Shown here one piece after another: positions 26,433 through 37,884 of a stretch of DNA of 64,000 nucleotides (the first letter of the stretch is position 1; the number at the start of each line of letters is the position of its first letter). Below the pieces are notes generated by a model. The model worked only from the letters and a program-made list of their open reading frames with translations, was not told the DNA's origin and ran no database searches. Position numbers and translations under genes: made by a program. This DNA comes from Plumapathes pennacea (Eukaryota > Cnidaria > Anthozoa > Antipatharia > Myriopathidae): contig OZ038469.1 in NCBI GenBank assembly GCA_964036295.1, positions 1,968,501 to 2,032,500 of the forward strand. Direction: 5' to 3'.

Positions 26433-29400
26433 TTATTCTCCTCTCAAGGTCTTCATTTGCCACCCACCATCTCCGTCAAGAATCAGATTGCACTTGTGAA
26501 ACTGTGTAAGAGAATGGAGCATGTTACGAATTAAAACAACAACAAACAAACAAATAAACAAGGATAGGTGTTTGATAGGAACTTCTGTTCCGTCCTGCAG
26601 TGGACGAACCTGTAATAGAGCTTCTCTGTGCCCAACACTAATAACGGTGATTTCCAATCGTCGACACAAGTTGTACATGGCGGCCTCTGTAGCGACATCC
26701 AGTGCACTAGTAGCCTCGTCAAGCACTGTGAACGAAGAAACCCAAAACTTGAACTTTTGTCTACCCAAGGTTAAATTTCATTTTCAGAACAAGGATTGGC
26801 GTCCGTTTATATAGACCACATTTAGCCGTGGTCCGATAAGCATGGCTATCGTTTCAATCTTGTTTAGACAGGACCAAACCTTGTTTAAAAATCGGCCCAT
26901 GGAGTCTTTACTTACCGGCAAATATTGGTTTGTGGTAGAAGAGACGCGCAAATGACAACCGCTGCATTTCACCAGGTGAAAGCATGTCCTCCCTGGAGAA
27001 GCAAGTTTGTCGAGAACACCATGTAAGACGCTTACCTTAAAAAGGGACGGCGCTTACCATGGGCACAACATGGCAGCTTCAGATTGACGTGCCCGCAATA
27101 CATAAGCCAGCATCAAGCTCGTACCCATGGCATTTTCATTATGATTGTCAGTTCTTTTGGTTTAAACTTACCAGTTCCAGTCGACCGGCTCTTCGATTCC
27201 TCCGACACGATCCAGCAGACCGGTCTACAAGATAAAGGAAGCAAAATTACGAAAAAGATTTATAGTTAGGAGAACCTCAGCACATGATTGTACTTACAAG
27301 TCCAACGGTCTCAAGCAGGTCCAGGATCTTGCTGTCATCTCTGGCATCTAGGGAGAGACCAAACGCAGATGGTAAAAATAAAACCATAAGAAACCCGGCA
27401 GGCACCGCAAAAAGACGTATTTGATCCCACGATCACGCCATTTCTCGAATTAGCGGTCATTGCGTAAAAAGTAGAAATTTACGCTCAGTTTTAGTAGCTC
27501 GTACAACTCTCAACTCTTCCAGGAGGTATACGTTACTTCAATACAATTTATTTCTATGGCAGAAGCTGTGGTCAGGAATAGAACGAGCGTGCAACCGAGG
27601 TGACATTCTAGCTCTTGTTAGATTACGTAGTTCTGTCGATGGATGCTTACCAACAGAAGTGACGTATACAAGGTATTTCCGCGGTGTGAGTTCAACAACG
27701 TCACAATACGCACCTGGTGTAGTATAGTCCTCATATTCCATGTCATCAAATGGATAAACAATCTGTACAAGGAAACAAAAATACCGTAAGCAAGCGTAAG
27801 CATTTTTAAAAAGTTTAGTTCAGAGAAACATTGCAGTGAAAAAGTTCCCTTGCCTGTTGTCTAAGAGTGCCGTCCGTCAAAAATGGCTTTTGCGGCAGAA
27901 AACACACGTTCTGGACCCCTGTGGGTATGTTTCTTGTCACATGACCTACAGCACGAGGTTAGAAAGCTTCATGTAAGAACTTTAGTGGCGAAAAAAAAAA
28001 AAAAAAAAAGACAAAATGGCCGATCGGCTTTTTTCTTACCAGAAGTTGGTTGCCATAATCCATTCAGTATCCTGAGTAGTGAACTCTTACCACTCCCTAT
28101 AGAATTAAATATGTAAAAAATGAGAGCCGAGATATGAAGCTGAGAGAACAGTAAACTGATATATCGCCGATAAATGTAGGTCGACAACGATATTGATGAC
28201 ACTTACCTGTAGTTCCAGTAATGAGAAGGTTCTCACCACGTTTAACTTCCAAATCCAAACCTAAGAAAATAAATAGACATATGGAATGATATTAAATAGT
28301 AGTTTTACTTAATAGTTTTTACTCAGCCAAATAGACAGCAACCACATCGTCGAATTGTGCGTTCAATGTCTGCAATTCAGACGGTGATATTCTTGGAGAC
28401 CAGAAAGCTAACAGCTGAAAAATAAGTTCACCCTTTTCCACCAAGCAGTGCAGTTAATACCTTTCACGGCCCTAGTTCGGTTCTACAATAATGACTGGTT
28501 ATGAATTAAACACAAAGTGGAGAACAGAGCTGGTGATGAAACCTACCCTGCACAAGATGAACCAAACTGTTCGGTGCTCCGTATGTGACGAATGATAACT
28601 TGAAAGCTGTCTCTCCGTCTGAAGGCAATGCCGCCATAGATCCTCTAAAACAACAAGAATGAAGTCTAGCGGTGTATCTTTGAAGTTCTGATACAATTTA
28701 TGCACTACAAATACCAAACAATGTTCTAGCGTCCCCTTTTTAGCCCTCCTTGCTCCCGGGTGAATGAACTTTTTACATTACCCTGACAAGCTGTCTTCCT
28801 GGTTGTCACTTCTGTCGTTTTCTCGGTTCAAGGTCTCGAGGTTCTCAGCCAGTTCTCCTATCCTACGGTAAAGATAGAAGATTGAAAAGCAACACAGTAA
28901 CAGTTTGCAACGTTTCGCAGTTCTGTGATCGAGTATCATTTTGTGGTTGTGCAAAGAGAATAATTTGATAAAACCTTATGAGAAAGAAAGAGAGTTTATA
29001 AGGTAAAATGTAAAGCAATACAATTACTTTCTGTAAGCAAACCTCATAATTTTGTGTCAATTATTATTTTATGATATAAAGGTGACAGTAACGGCCGCGT
29101 AATGGGGCACTATTTGCTTAAAAAATGTCTATCTTTTCGTATCGTCTCCAATACCTGTGCGTATATCCTGCCATGTCTGAAACGTTGCTTGCCCAGTCAT
29201 TCAGCTTGCTGAAACAGCCAATCAAGTACATGGCAACGAAGGAGTTCTGGAGAAAACCACGGAACACGGAAAATCACCGATAAGTCCAAAATACACCCAT
29301 ACATGTACTTTGATTGCTGAATGTTTTCACTGAGTGGAAAAATATAGACAAAAGCAAAAGTACAGACATTAGACTTCCAGCATACCTTACTGATTTCTGA

Positions 29401-32400
29401 ACTCAATTCGGTCGCAGATAAGCTGTCATACTTTCCAGCAAACAGTGCTATGGCGATGATGATGTAACTCAACATGGAGCCAATGTAATCGAAGAGATTT
29501 ATTGAAACTGCAACAAAATGCGTAGTGAAATTTTCAGCTTTCTGAACACAAGGCAAACAAGTGAAAAGTACCATATTCAAAGTGTTACCGTATAAGATGA
29601 ATTCAAAGTTGGCATATCGCATCTGAGTATCCAAGAGTTTCTGATGATGAAGGAGTAAAAAATGGTGTGTGTTGTATATGGGCACTGACATGCGGACAAT
29701 CACTAGTTTTACTGGCTTCGTGAACCAACGGCAGAATTTCCTGGTTCAACAATGCCTTAAATTTGCGTAGTACATTAATACCTGTAGTCTTCTGTCCGTC
29801 TTCTTTTCTTCCAGCTTTCCAGATCTGCATTCAACAGAAAACCCAAAATGTACCTTCTCGTTTTCCTTCGTTTCTTTACATATAAAACTTGCTAACTGAG
29901 ACGTACCTGAAAAATGCCATCGGTTCGGCATTCACCCGTACTTGCATATGCTTAAACCTGTAACATGAACATAGTTAGGATAATAGGAACACCACGTATT
30001 TACTGTCTTTGAGACTCGTATTTTCCGATGGGAAATCCAATCACTGCACTCTAGAACCGTCGCACCGTTACCGTCTTGACCTGTACCGTAATCGTCTCCA
30101 ACATCACCGTCACCGTTGCACATTACCGTCTTCACCTGTACCGTAATCGTCTCCAACATCACCGTCACCGTTGCACATTACCGTCTTCACCAGTACCGTC
30201 TTCAACATCAACGTTACCGTCTTCACCAGTACCATTACCGTTTCCTACATCAGCGTCACCGTTGCACATTACCGTTTTCACCAGTACCCATAACCGTCTC
30301 CAACACCACCGTCGTACCATTTCCGTCTTCATCAGTACCATGACCGTTTCCAACATTACTGTCACCGTTGCATATTGCCGTGTCCAACATCACCGTCACC
30401 GTCTCCACAATTACCGAGAATAGGTCGAGGATGTAGTGGCTCACCGAAAATCCCCCTCTCGTTTCTCTTTCTCCACAACAGTATCAATAACTGGAGCCAT
30501 GATAACCTTGTTAATGATTGCACCGACCACAAAATAGCCATAGATGCAGACAGGACCAAGGAAGCCAGAACTGGGAGATAAAGAGAAAATATAAAGCACT
30601 TCATAAGACGCAGTATTTATACAAGCCCCACAATAAATACCCCTAAAAAATCAAGACCTTCATTTGAGCATCAGAAATCAAAAAGTATAAGTGTTTGGCA
30701 AGAACTCAGACCAACTTCCATTTACTAAAAACGTACCTCTGATAGCACTGATATGTGTAATATGAAATTGTGAATGGAGATATGACAAGTGTTGAAATGA
30801 TCTGGCTCAGCTGATTACAAAATCTGTCCACGTCTTGAGTTATCCTCTGGTCTCTGGAGGTGAATAAAATAATGAGGATGTTAAATCTCGTGTGATTAGG
30901 CTGAAAGTACTGAAAACAAAAGTTGTTCACAATTGAAAGGTGTATTTGATAAACTAAAAAACAATATAAAAATAGCAAACTTGCCAATGTATCTTATCTC
31001 CTGCAAAATTATGCCCATATCCCATTAAAGATCTATCTGTACCACAGTAGTTAGAAATTTGTTCTTTGAAAACAATTTGTATGACTTAAAAATAGAAGAA
31101 AAAAATGTGGTCATTTTAAAGATCTCAATTGCCAATTGCTTGCCAATCTATTCCCACCACCCCAAACAGCTCAGCCACCCCTCAGCTGGGTGAACCTGGA
31201 TCCCCTGCCTGGACATTAAATTTGCTGTGGTTGGCATATCTGTGTTAATCACTATGAAGATCTATCATCTGAATGCTAACTTCTACTTACGGATTATCTG
31301 TGGAATCTTGTAGGACATTGAGATTGTAGTAAGCATTATTGGCAAAGTAACCTCGGTGAAGATACCGCGTCAGCATGCCTCTCCACTTCACATGCAGTAC
31401 ACTAGAGACATACTGAACGGTGCTCTTTGCCTATGAAAAAAAGCAATCCAACTTGAATGAAAAGACTAAAGAACTATACAGCCATTTCTGAGGCAGATGT
31501 TAATCTTTGCTTGTTTTTCATTATGTTCATTTGATCTACAGTGAATTCTCTCCAAGGTAGCACACCCTTGGGACTATAGCATTTAGATGTTTGTACACAA
31601 GACAAAGGAGCTTGAAAAAGGCATCACAGTGTCATGAAAGTCATTCAGCTTTATGTTTCAGCTTTTCTACATGTATCTCGTAATTGCTGTACCCCATCAC
31701 CACCCCAACAGATCCCCACCCATTGATTAACTGATGGCAAATGGTTTGAACCCAGGAGTGTGAACAGTAGGTTGGTTGTGATCGTCCGGGTTAGAGTAGT
31801 CTCCAGAAAGACTGTTGTTGGTGACTGATGTTTCGACTACCTGAGCGGAAGTCATCTTCAGAGTCAAGTGAAAAGTATTCGTCAGATGGTGGTATATATG
31901 TCTCTGGTCGTAGAAGTACTTTTCACTTGACTCTGAAGATGACTTCCGCTCAGGTAGTCGAAACGTCAGTCACCAACAACAATCTTTCTGGAGATTACTC
32001 TAACCCGGACGATCACAACCAACCTACTGATTAACTGATGTTAAACTTGCCAGTGCTGTCCCAGAAATCACAAGAAACACATAAAGTAAGAGTGACTTGA
32101 AGCCTTCCTTGTCTCTCTCTCCTAACACTTCATAGAACTTGCTGGGTATGAGGCCTGTGTTGTACACAATCATTTGCTCTGAGAAAAAAAAGAACAAGAA
32201 AAACAAACAACTTAAAAACTACAACAATAACAAATCAAATTGACACTGTAAAAGATTGACAGAGAATTGTTGGTCATGTTAAGAAACTTACACCCACAGG
32301 TCTCTAAATTGTCATCTTGTAAATAATTTTTCACAAACTAACGTTACAACCTATGTCACGCAAGCCGGTTAATGTCACGCCAACGCTAGGCAAGGGTCAC

Positions 32401-32714
32401 GCTCATGTTGTCCACCTCACGTGAAACAGATCAAATGTCGTTGGCCCTTCTATTTGCTAACTTACCAGCAAGACTAAGGCCTAACAATGTCACAAAGAGG
32501 AGGAAAGTTGTTGAAAGCCAGTGGGGAAATATTATTCTTAGACAACGCCAAAATCTTCGAAGAAATAGCAAATCCAGCTTGAATCGCGCGGGCTTCCTGG
32601 AAAAAAAGACCGAGGGAGTCGTTTTTAATACGATACAAAGCTGAAAAAAAAAAAGGAAAAAAATATAATCACTTGTCACTTAAGATTTTACCTTCCCTTT
32701 ATTCCAAGCCCCAT
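26433..32714 (-). CDS. ABCD4: Lysosomal cobalamin ABC transporter, subfamily D member 4
   Basis: A half-transporter that in animals acts with LMBD1 to export cobalamin from lysosomes. The model gives 597 residues plus TAA, close to the roughly 606 of the human protein. Exons in transcript order: 32714-32692, 32596-32466, 32178-32051, 31430-31291, 30853-30737, 30570-30445, 29957-29907, 29824-29782, 29640-29589, 29507-29386, 29246-29155, 28862-28782, 28644-28547, 28260-28207, 28096-28040, 27918-27854, 27762-27714, 27347-27298, 27224-27172, 26992-26916, 26725-26610, 26501-26433. Visible motifs are Walker A GTTGSGKSS across exons 14-15, the signature LSPGE in exon 20, Walker B and D-loop [10 protein letters not shown] in exon 21 and the H-loop SVGHRE. 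The start [16 protein letters not shown] was preferred because its splice restores the conserved LDL-FLRRF start. Two introns have GC donors. It is convergent with the receptor kinase and divergent from SLIRP. Confidence 0.93.
30056..30420. repeat. Minisatellite, 55-bp higher-order unit of CACCGT-rich repeats
   Basis: Two near-identical 55-bp units (around 30081 and 30136) are followed by degenerate units rich in TACCGTCTTCACCAGT. It occupies most of the ABCD4 intron between the exons 30570-30445 and 29957-29907. Several strand-symmetric ORFs here are artefacts of the repeat. Confidence 0.85.
31765..32029. mobile_element. Long-arm fold-back element in an ABCD4 intron
   Basis: Arms of over 100 bp pair, starting CAGTAGGTTGGTTGTGATCG on the left and ending CGATCACAACCAACCTACTG on the right. 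The 13-base direct repeat TGATTAACTGATG occurs at 31724-31736 and 32028-32040 and may be the target duplication, although about 28 bases separate the left copy from the arm. Confidence 0.85.
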
Positions 32715-32863
32715 GCTGTCGCTTTCACCGGTAAACAATGAATACGTTACTAACTCACTGAAACTCTCCTTTTATACACCGTATGAAAATGCAAACTGAG
32801 CAGTGAAGCACGTAAGTCAGCGGTATCCGCATCCCATGATTCTAAGCGCACTGTGAGTTCAAG
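32715..32863. promoter_or_regulatory. Bidirectional promoter of ABCD4 and SLIRP
   Basis: Only 149 bp separate the two divergent start codons. A minus-strand TATAAAAG lies at 32776-32769, about 55 bp upstream of the ABCD4 ATG. The SLIRP ATG sits in AAGATGGCGGC, a YY1-like and initiator-like context. Promoter activity is inferred from arrangement only. Confidence 0.65.
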
Positions 32864-34122
32864 ATGGCGGCTCGGATGGCTCAGAAACTGTTTGTGGCGA
32901 AACTGCCTTGGACGGCAAGCAGAGGTACAGAAATAGTGTCTTCAACAACAGCTGAATAATCTGTGTTCGCTACATGTGCGCGCAGAAGGGCAAACTTTGC
33001 GCAGATTGTCCAATGTCATGTTTGAAATCGAGTGACACTTTAAAGCACGTGCACGATTTTTGCCTATGATTTGACCGCACAGCTGAAAAACATATTTCCG
33101 CGGTGTTGTGTTATGTGTATCTGCATCTAAAAATCTAACGCTGCTTTTTCTTTCCAGAAACCTTATCAGAACATTTTCAACAGTTTGGGAAAGTTATATT
33201 TTCCAAGGTGATATTTGTAAGTATACTGACAGTGTATTCTTGTTTTTATTTAGTACTCTAAATGTCCTAAAGTTGACAGAAAGTAATAGCTGAACCATTA
33301 GTTCTCTCTTTTTCTCCGTTTATGTATAAAATATTCTTCCCCTGTTTCCCACGAAGTTAATTATTTATTCAGCTTTAAAATTCAAGAAATGTTGTTCAAC
33401 ATCACTCAAGCAAAACTGTTTATGCTCCATAAACGCATTTTTAAAATGTGTTTAAATGAAATGGAATGCTGAGATGCAGTGCCTTCAATTTCTATTTGCT
33501 TATTCACTTTTTAGGACCATCAATCAGGCAGATCAAAACGTTATGGTTTTGTTGTCTTTGATTCTCCTGATGCTTTGGAAAGTGCATTGTCTGCAAAGGA
33601 GCATTCCATTGATGGAACCAAGGTAAAGTACTGGAACTCATACAAAATTCCCCTGCCCATTCAAGAAAAAAAAAAGTGTGAATGATCCAGTGAGGAGTGA
33701 TAGTCCATTCAGCTTTTGTCTCAGTAAATCATCAAGTGGCAATACATGAAACTGATGGAGAAATTTGAATCTCTCAACTCCTAAGAGTGATCAACTTCAA
33801 TTTTCTCCTTTAGTTTCTCACTAGAAATATATATTACAGTAAGGAGAACTTGGTTTTTGATAGCTCGCTCAGATGGTAGCTGATTAAACTATCAATTCTC
33901 ACCACATCACTCATATATTTTCTTAAAGGGTTGGGAGAATCTGCATTTTGTGCTTGGAAATGAAAGGGTTAATGATCTTATGCTTTCAACACCACAGCAA
34001 AGTATGAACTCCAGGCTAACAATGATCTGTTTGTCTTCCATTGTTATGTCCAGGTTGTTGTTCAGGTGATGACCAATGATGACAGAAGAAGAAAACCACT
34101 TGGAGAAGAATCAGAAGTTTAA
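32864..34122 (+). CDS. SLIRP: SRA stem-loop-interacting RNA-binding protein (single RRM)
   Basis: A 98-residue protein in four exons: 32864-32924, 33158-33216, 33515-33622, 34054-34122. It is almost entirely one RRM, with RNP2 LFVAKL at residues 9-14 and RNP1 KRYGFVVF at 48-55. Helix SEHFQQFG and the IDGTKVVVQV strand match SLIRP, whose known role with LRPPRC is to stabilise mitochondrial mRNAs. Length and the short basic C-terminal tail fit the family (about 109 in human). The basic N-terminus is compatible with mitochondrial import but very short. A generic one-RRM protein is the alternative. Introns fall in phases 1, 0 and 0. Confidence 0.82.
33776..33972 (+). mobile_element. TTAA MITE family, copy in SLIRP intron 3
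   Basis: Closely similar to 39295-39506 over the full body, ending GAAAGGGTTAA at 33972. The left TTAA has decayed. Confidence 0.85.
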
Positions 34123-34582
34123 CATTGACAACAGCAATGGCACCAACAATAACATTTCTTTCATCACACAGGCAAGAACTGAAAGACTTTGATTCCTTCC
34201 CATTTTCTGGTCTGTCGAGTCTCAAGGGGTGTTAGTGAAATTTCCCAAAAAGTATTTAGCTTACAGGCAAGGAATATAACTACTATTGACTGAAACTGCC
34301 TTTTCACAATGAACGTGATACAACACAGCAACAAGCCTTTAAATAATATTGTTATCAACAATTTCACACTCATGAGCTTCAATGTAAGTGATGTGGTGTG
34401 TCACTTAAATTACAGGCTGTTTGTTATTCATACAGCATTGGTCTGACTTGTTGTGTTGTCACTATATCTTTATCATATTTTATAACTCTGAATTATAGAA
34501 TTAGCTAATTTTATTGCGATATTATATGCAGTTACCACGACACATCACGTTCAGTGTGAATTGTTTCTGATTATTCTGTTCA

Positions 34583-34588
34583 AATAAA
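34583..34588 (+). terminator. AATAAA polyadenylation signal, SLIRP
   Basis: AATAAA lies about 460 bp after the SLIRP stop codon. The reverse motif TTTATT at 34614-34619 could serve the convergent sulfotransferase gene. Confidence 0.4.
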
Positions 34589-34884
34589 CCAACATGTTTG
34601 AACAACCCATTCATTTATTCATACTTTGATTTTGTTACATATGTTGCATTGGAAAGAAATATAAACTTGGCTGATAAGAGTATCACATACAGTATCAGAA
34701 GGAGGATTCGGTAACTTTTGAGTTGTGAGTGCCTTTTAAAAAACGAGATATTCACTCAGTAGAATCATAGAGACATGACCAGCATTTTGATTGACACTTT
34801 TAAGACGCTGCGGAAATCACGTTCGTGACGTCACTTCCGAAGGTCAGCGGTCATCGCCATTGCTATCTAACTCGAGGCTAGCGG

Positions 34885-35037
34885 GAAGGACAGCCGCGCA
34901 AGACTGAAAACGAGTTTAGACCCGATCGCCTCACGACCGAGAATCGGACGAGAATCGGACGATGTCGGTAAATCCAAGATTCTCGGTCGTGAGGTGATCG
35001 GGTCTAAACTCGTTTTCAGTCTTGCGCGGCTGTCCTT
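34885..35037. mobile_element. Palindromic MITE, AAGGACAGCCGCGCAAG arms (full copy)
   Basis: The left arm runs AAGGACAGCCGCGCAAGACT onward and the right arm is its reverse complement to 35037, with the hinge near 34960. A half copy in the same family is at 6879-6983 in an AQR intron. The element ends 100 bp from the sulfotransferase stop codon. Confidence 0.88.
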
Positions 35038-35136
35038 CTTGTATTTAGGCACAACCGAGGTGCGTTGCGTGGTGAGCCAAATAACGGCTGCGAGCAGACC
35101 ACGATACATGAAGCAAGAGTCACACTCACTGCTACG

Positions 35137-36501
35137 TCACTCACGCAGTGGTAGCGAGACTGTCCTCAACTCTTCTTCATCCTCAACAATACTGTAGCCT
35201 AACAAATTCATGACCTCATAGCATTCAGTCTCAACGACTCTGACAATGGAATAAGGCATTTGAAGGCGCCAGTTTTGCACGGAGCCGGTGAGGTTCTGAG
35301 CGCTGTAGGAATTAAACAGCCGAGACACTGAATCGCCGTGAGACACCGATGAAAAGCCGTCCATCGTGGCACGGTCGATCCACATCCGAACTTGTGGAAC
35401 AATATTGATTCCTACGAATTTATATAACTGCTCGGCAATTTGGTGCGGGCTGGTTGCTAAGTCCTCGTATCTTAGCAACGTATAACGACCTTGTAACCAA
35501 GGAGGTGCGCTGACCGCGTACTTGATGTTGCGTAGCATGTCGTGACAGAGACCACGTGCGTACTCTTTCAGCGTACTCACCGTCCAGTTTTGGCGGGAAT
35601 TCTTCATGGCGCGTGAGTTCAGAATCGCGCGCGGATCGCGCACTAGGTGAATCACCTTGAGCGAATAGTCCGTGGGGCCCTCGCTGTCCATTAGATAAGA
35701 CAATTTGTGGATGTGCTTCATCTGTACTGTCTTTACCACAGTGTGTTTGTGGAGGCGACAGATTGCGGAAACCGTCTGTGGTTTTAGCGGCGCACAAGTC
35801 CTTATGGAGTAGGAAGGGTTGAAGTTTTCAGGGCAAAGCGGCGGAGACGAAAGCGCCTTGCTAGCCAGACGGTTTCTGAGAGAACTGTACTGATAAGACA
35901 GAAAGTCGGTTAAATAAGACAGACCGAGGAAGTTACAGTGAAATATGCCATTGAGCATGTGGGTCACCATGGTATCATAAACACTTTCCTGGCGATTTTC
36001 TCGATAAAAATCCAACGCCTTCACAGGTTCGTAAAGATAAAACACTTGGGGGTGCTGGTTGAAGATTTCCCCTAAAAATGAACTGCCCGCACGCATGTCC
36101 GACAGAAGAAAGATGTTTTGTCGAGTCTTACTACCGTGCTTGTCGACACTATTTGAATCAAGCTCCGTAAACGAGTTCAGTCTTTCATAAATCTCAAGCT
36201 TTCGCTTTAACGCCTCGATCTCCTGTTTCAACTCTAAGTTGCTTTTAACCCGCGGCAGGGAATAACCACCCAACGTCGAGTTATTTCCACTGTACCCCAA
36301 GCTTTCTGCCTCTGATGATGACTCCCCGTGACGCGGGGTCAGCTGCTTCTCGGAGGCCTTTAGACTTGGGCTGTGTGACCATACAGTGTCCATCTTTGCT
36401 ACTCGACTCGTAGTGATCAAAATCGCGCACGTTATTAACGATGCGAGCACGAGAAAATTACGCACGGCAGTCTTCCTGAAGAAAATGTTGTACCGAGACA
36501 T
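35137..36501 (-). CDS. Carbohydrate (Gal/GlcNAc 6-O) sulfotransferase, type II membrane protein
   Basis: An intronless 454-residue ORF. A short basic cytoplasmic tail (FFRKTAVR) is followed by one TM helix at about 14-31, a stem with a predicted coiled coil at about 87-107, then the catalytic domain. The 5'-phosphosulfate-binding loop is SDMRAGSSFL near residue 134 and the 3'-phosphate loop VIHLVRDPRAILNSR is at 283-297, both binding PAPS. NWT and NLT sequons are in the catalytic domain. Layout and length fit Golgi CHST1/3-type enzymes, which sulfate position 6 of galactose or N-acetylhexosamine. The acceptor cannot be told from sequence. Single-exon coding is common for this family and does not by itself imply retroposition. 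It is convergent with SLIRP. Confidence 0.86.
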   Translation of the reverse strand: MSRYNIFFRKTAVRNFLVLASLITCAILITTSRVAKMDTVWSHSPSLKASEKQLTPRHGESSSEAESLGYSGNNSTLGGYSLPRVKSNLELKQEIEALKRKLEIYERLNSFTELDSNSVDKHGSKTRQNIFLLSDMRAGSSFLGEIFNQHPQVFYLYEPVKALDFYRENRQESVYDTMVTHMLNGIFHCNFLGLSYLTDFLSYQYSSLRNRLASKALSSPPLCPENFNPSYSIRTCAPLKPQTVSAICRLHKHTVVKTVQMKHIHKLSYLMDSEGPTDYSLKVIHLVRDPRAILNSRAMKNSRQNWTVSTLKEYARGLCHDMLRNIKYAVSAPPWLQGRYTLLRYEDLATSPHQIAEQLYKFVGINIVPQVRMWIDRATMDGFSSVSHGDSVSRLFNSYSAQNLTGSVQNWRLQMPYSIVRVVETECYEVMNLLGYSIVEDEEELRTVSLPLRE

Positions 36502-37884
36502 GAGAACGAACCAGGATTTGTTATACCCTTCATCTCATCTCTTTTCTTGTCGCGTTCTGTACGCTGTCTAAAAGTAGCACGTCCCCTCCGATATTTGACA
36601 ACAACTTTGGCCGCCGCTGCCCCTTAAACGTGCAATATTCAAAACAAACTGTTTGGTTGAAGACGCAGCAAGCAAGCCATTTTGCGATAAGAACATCTTT
36701 GTTCTTTAGTTTATAAATTTTTCATTGTTTGTTCGCTAAATACGTTTACCCGTATCCCTAACTGGTCACCTCTCCCCTCTTGTGTCAGGTGAACCGTATA
36801 ATTCAGCGCCCTTTGGGAAGAGGGGACGGGTGGTTTGCCCACAGCCAATCCCTCCGCCACAAAAAAAGAAAAAAAAAAAAAAAACGGTTTTATCTCCAGT
36901 TTCAACTGAATAAAAATAATAATACCACGCTTTCTGGTCGTTGCTTGTTGTTTTCTAATAATTTATTGTCAGTTCTCCCTAAACAAAGGTATATGAAAAA
37001 AGAACCCAAAATGGCGTTATATTAGGGGTTGAAGAAGTCTGGGCGCAAAATCCCCAGTCCACTCCCCAGGGTTCTTGCCTCGTTGTTCGGTCATGTAAAT
37101 GTTTATCGCTTAAGTTCGTACACCTCGTTTCGAGTTTATGGTGATCAGTTTGGAAAAAAGAAATATTTTCTTGGTTTCTGATTCCCTGAAAGCAAATTTA
37201 ATTACCTAAAACGCAGTTTTATTTCACTGGATTCAAAACCTCGATCACACTTGATTGGCTCAAAGATTTCAAAGCTCTTCAGATTCATCAATTCTTCTGG
37301 TACCCGTTATCAGCTAGTACGCTTAATCACGGTCGTTCGTTTTGGTGTTGCGGGATGTTCATTGAGAGAATAAACAACGATTTATGTCGATCGGGCCTTG
37401 TCCCTTTGTTCGAATGTGACGCGCGCACACGGGCAATTTCATTCCCAGGCTCTTCCTCTTTCCCGGCCGGGTGTTTTTTTTGTTTTTGTTTTTGTTTTTG
37501 TTTTTGTTTTTTTGCGGGGAAAATCGCAAAATTTAGGCGGCGTTTACACTATTTTGCGTTTTAATTTGAGAACGATGCGTCTGTTACCTTTCCTTTTTGC
37601 TGTTTACACGAAACAGAAAACGGAACGTTTTGAAAACGATCCAAAGTTTGGCTGCGTTTTCGAATCGATGCGTTCTTATTGGATCGTTTTCGTGTAAACG
37701 GGAGATGAAAAAACGCATCGCGATTTTCTAGCTATCCGCAAAACAGACCCCTGAAAACTTTCAGTTTCACTGAAAAATTCCCTTTGTGTGCATCTCCATC
37801 CCCACCCTACCCCGCACAACATGACTTTTCCACTGAGCGGACCCGAAATGTCTCATGGGACAGTAAATGCATCGGCCAGCAAAC
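36502..37884. other. Intergenic region, sulfotransferase to SNW1
   Basis: No gene is seen. It includes an A-rich tract near 36859-36883 and a (TTTTTG)n run at about 37477-37514. A TTCCCAGGCTCTTCC motif near 37441 resembles the hairpin at 6528-6581. A probable MITE lies around 37538-37705 (GGCGTTTACACT ... CGTGTAAACGGGA). Promoters for both divergent genes must lie here, but none is recognisable. Confidence 0.5.

Noticed and set aside
28330-28420. Possible extra ABCD4 exon (minus: [17 protein letters not shown]...)
   Set aside because: Exons on each side already join in phase with the conserved sequence; this piece matches nothing in the family and has no good donor.
31740-31760. GGTTTGAACCC, a tRNA B-box-like motif
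   Set aside because: No A-box or cloverleaf fold is seen around it. I found no supportable tRNA, rRNA or snRNA gene in the window.
32431-32679. ABCD4 start at the minus-strand ATG 32679
   Set aside because: This frame runs through two poly-T/CAG acceptors. The upstream ATG at 32714 with a GTAAAA donor and the TTTCCAG acceptor gives a human-length N-terminus in phase.
35137-36501. Sulfotransferase as a retrogene
   Set aside because: The ORF is intronless, but there is no poly-A tail remnant or flanking duplication, and intronless coding is normal for many CHST genes.
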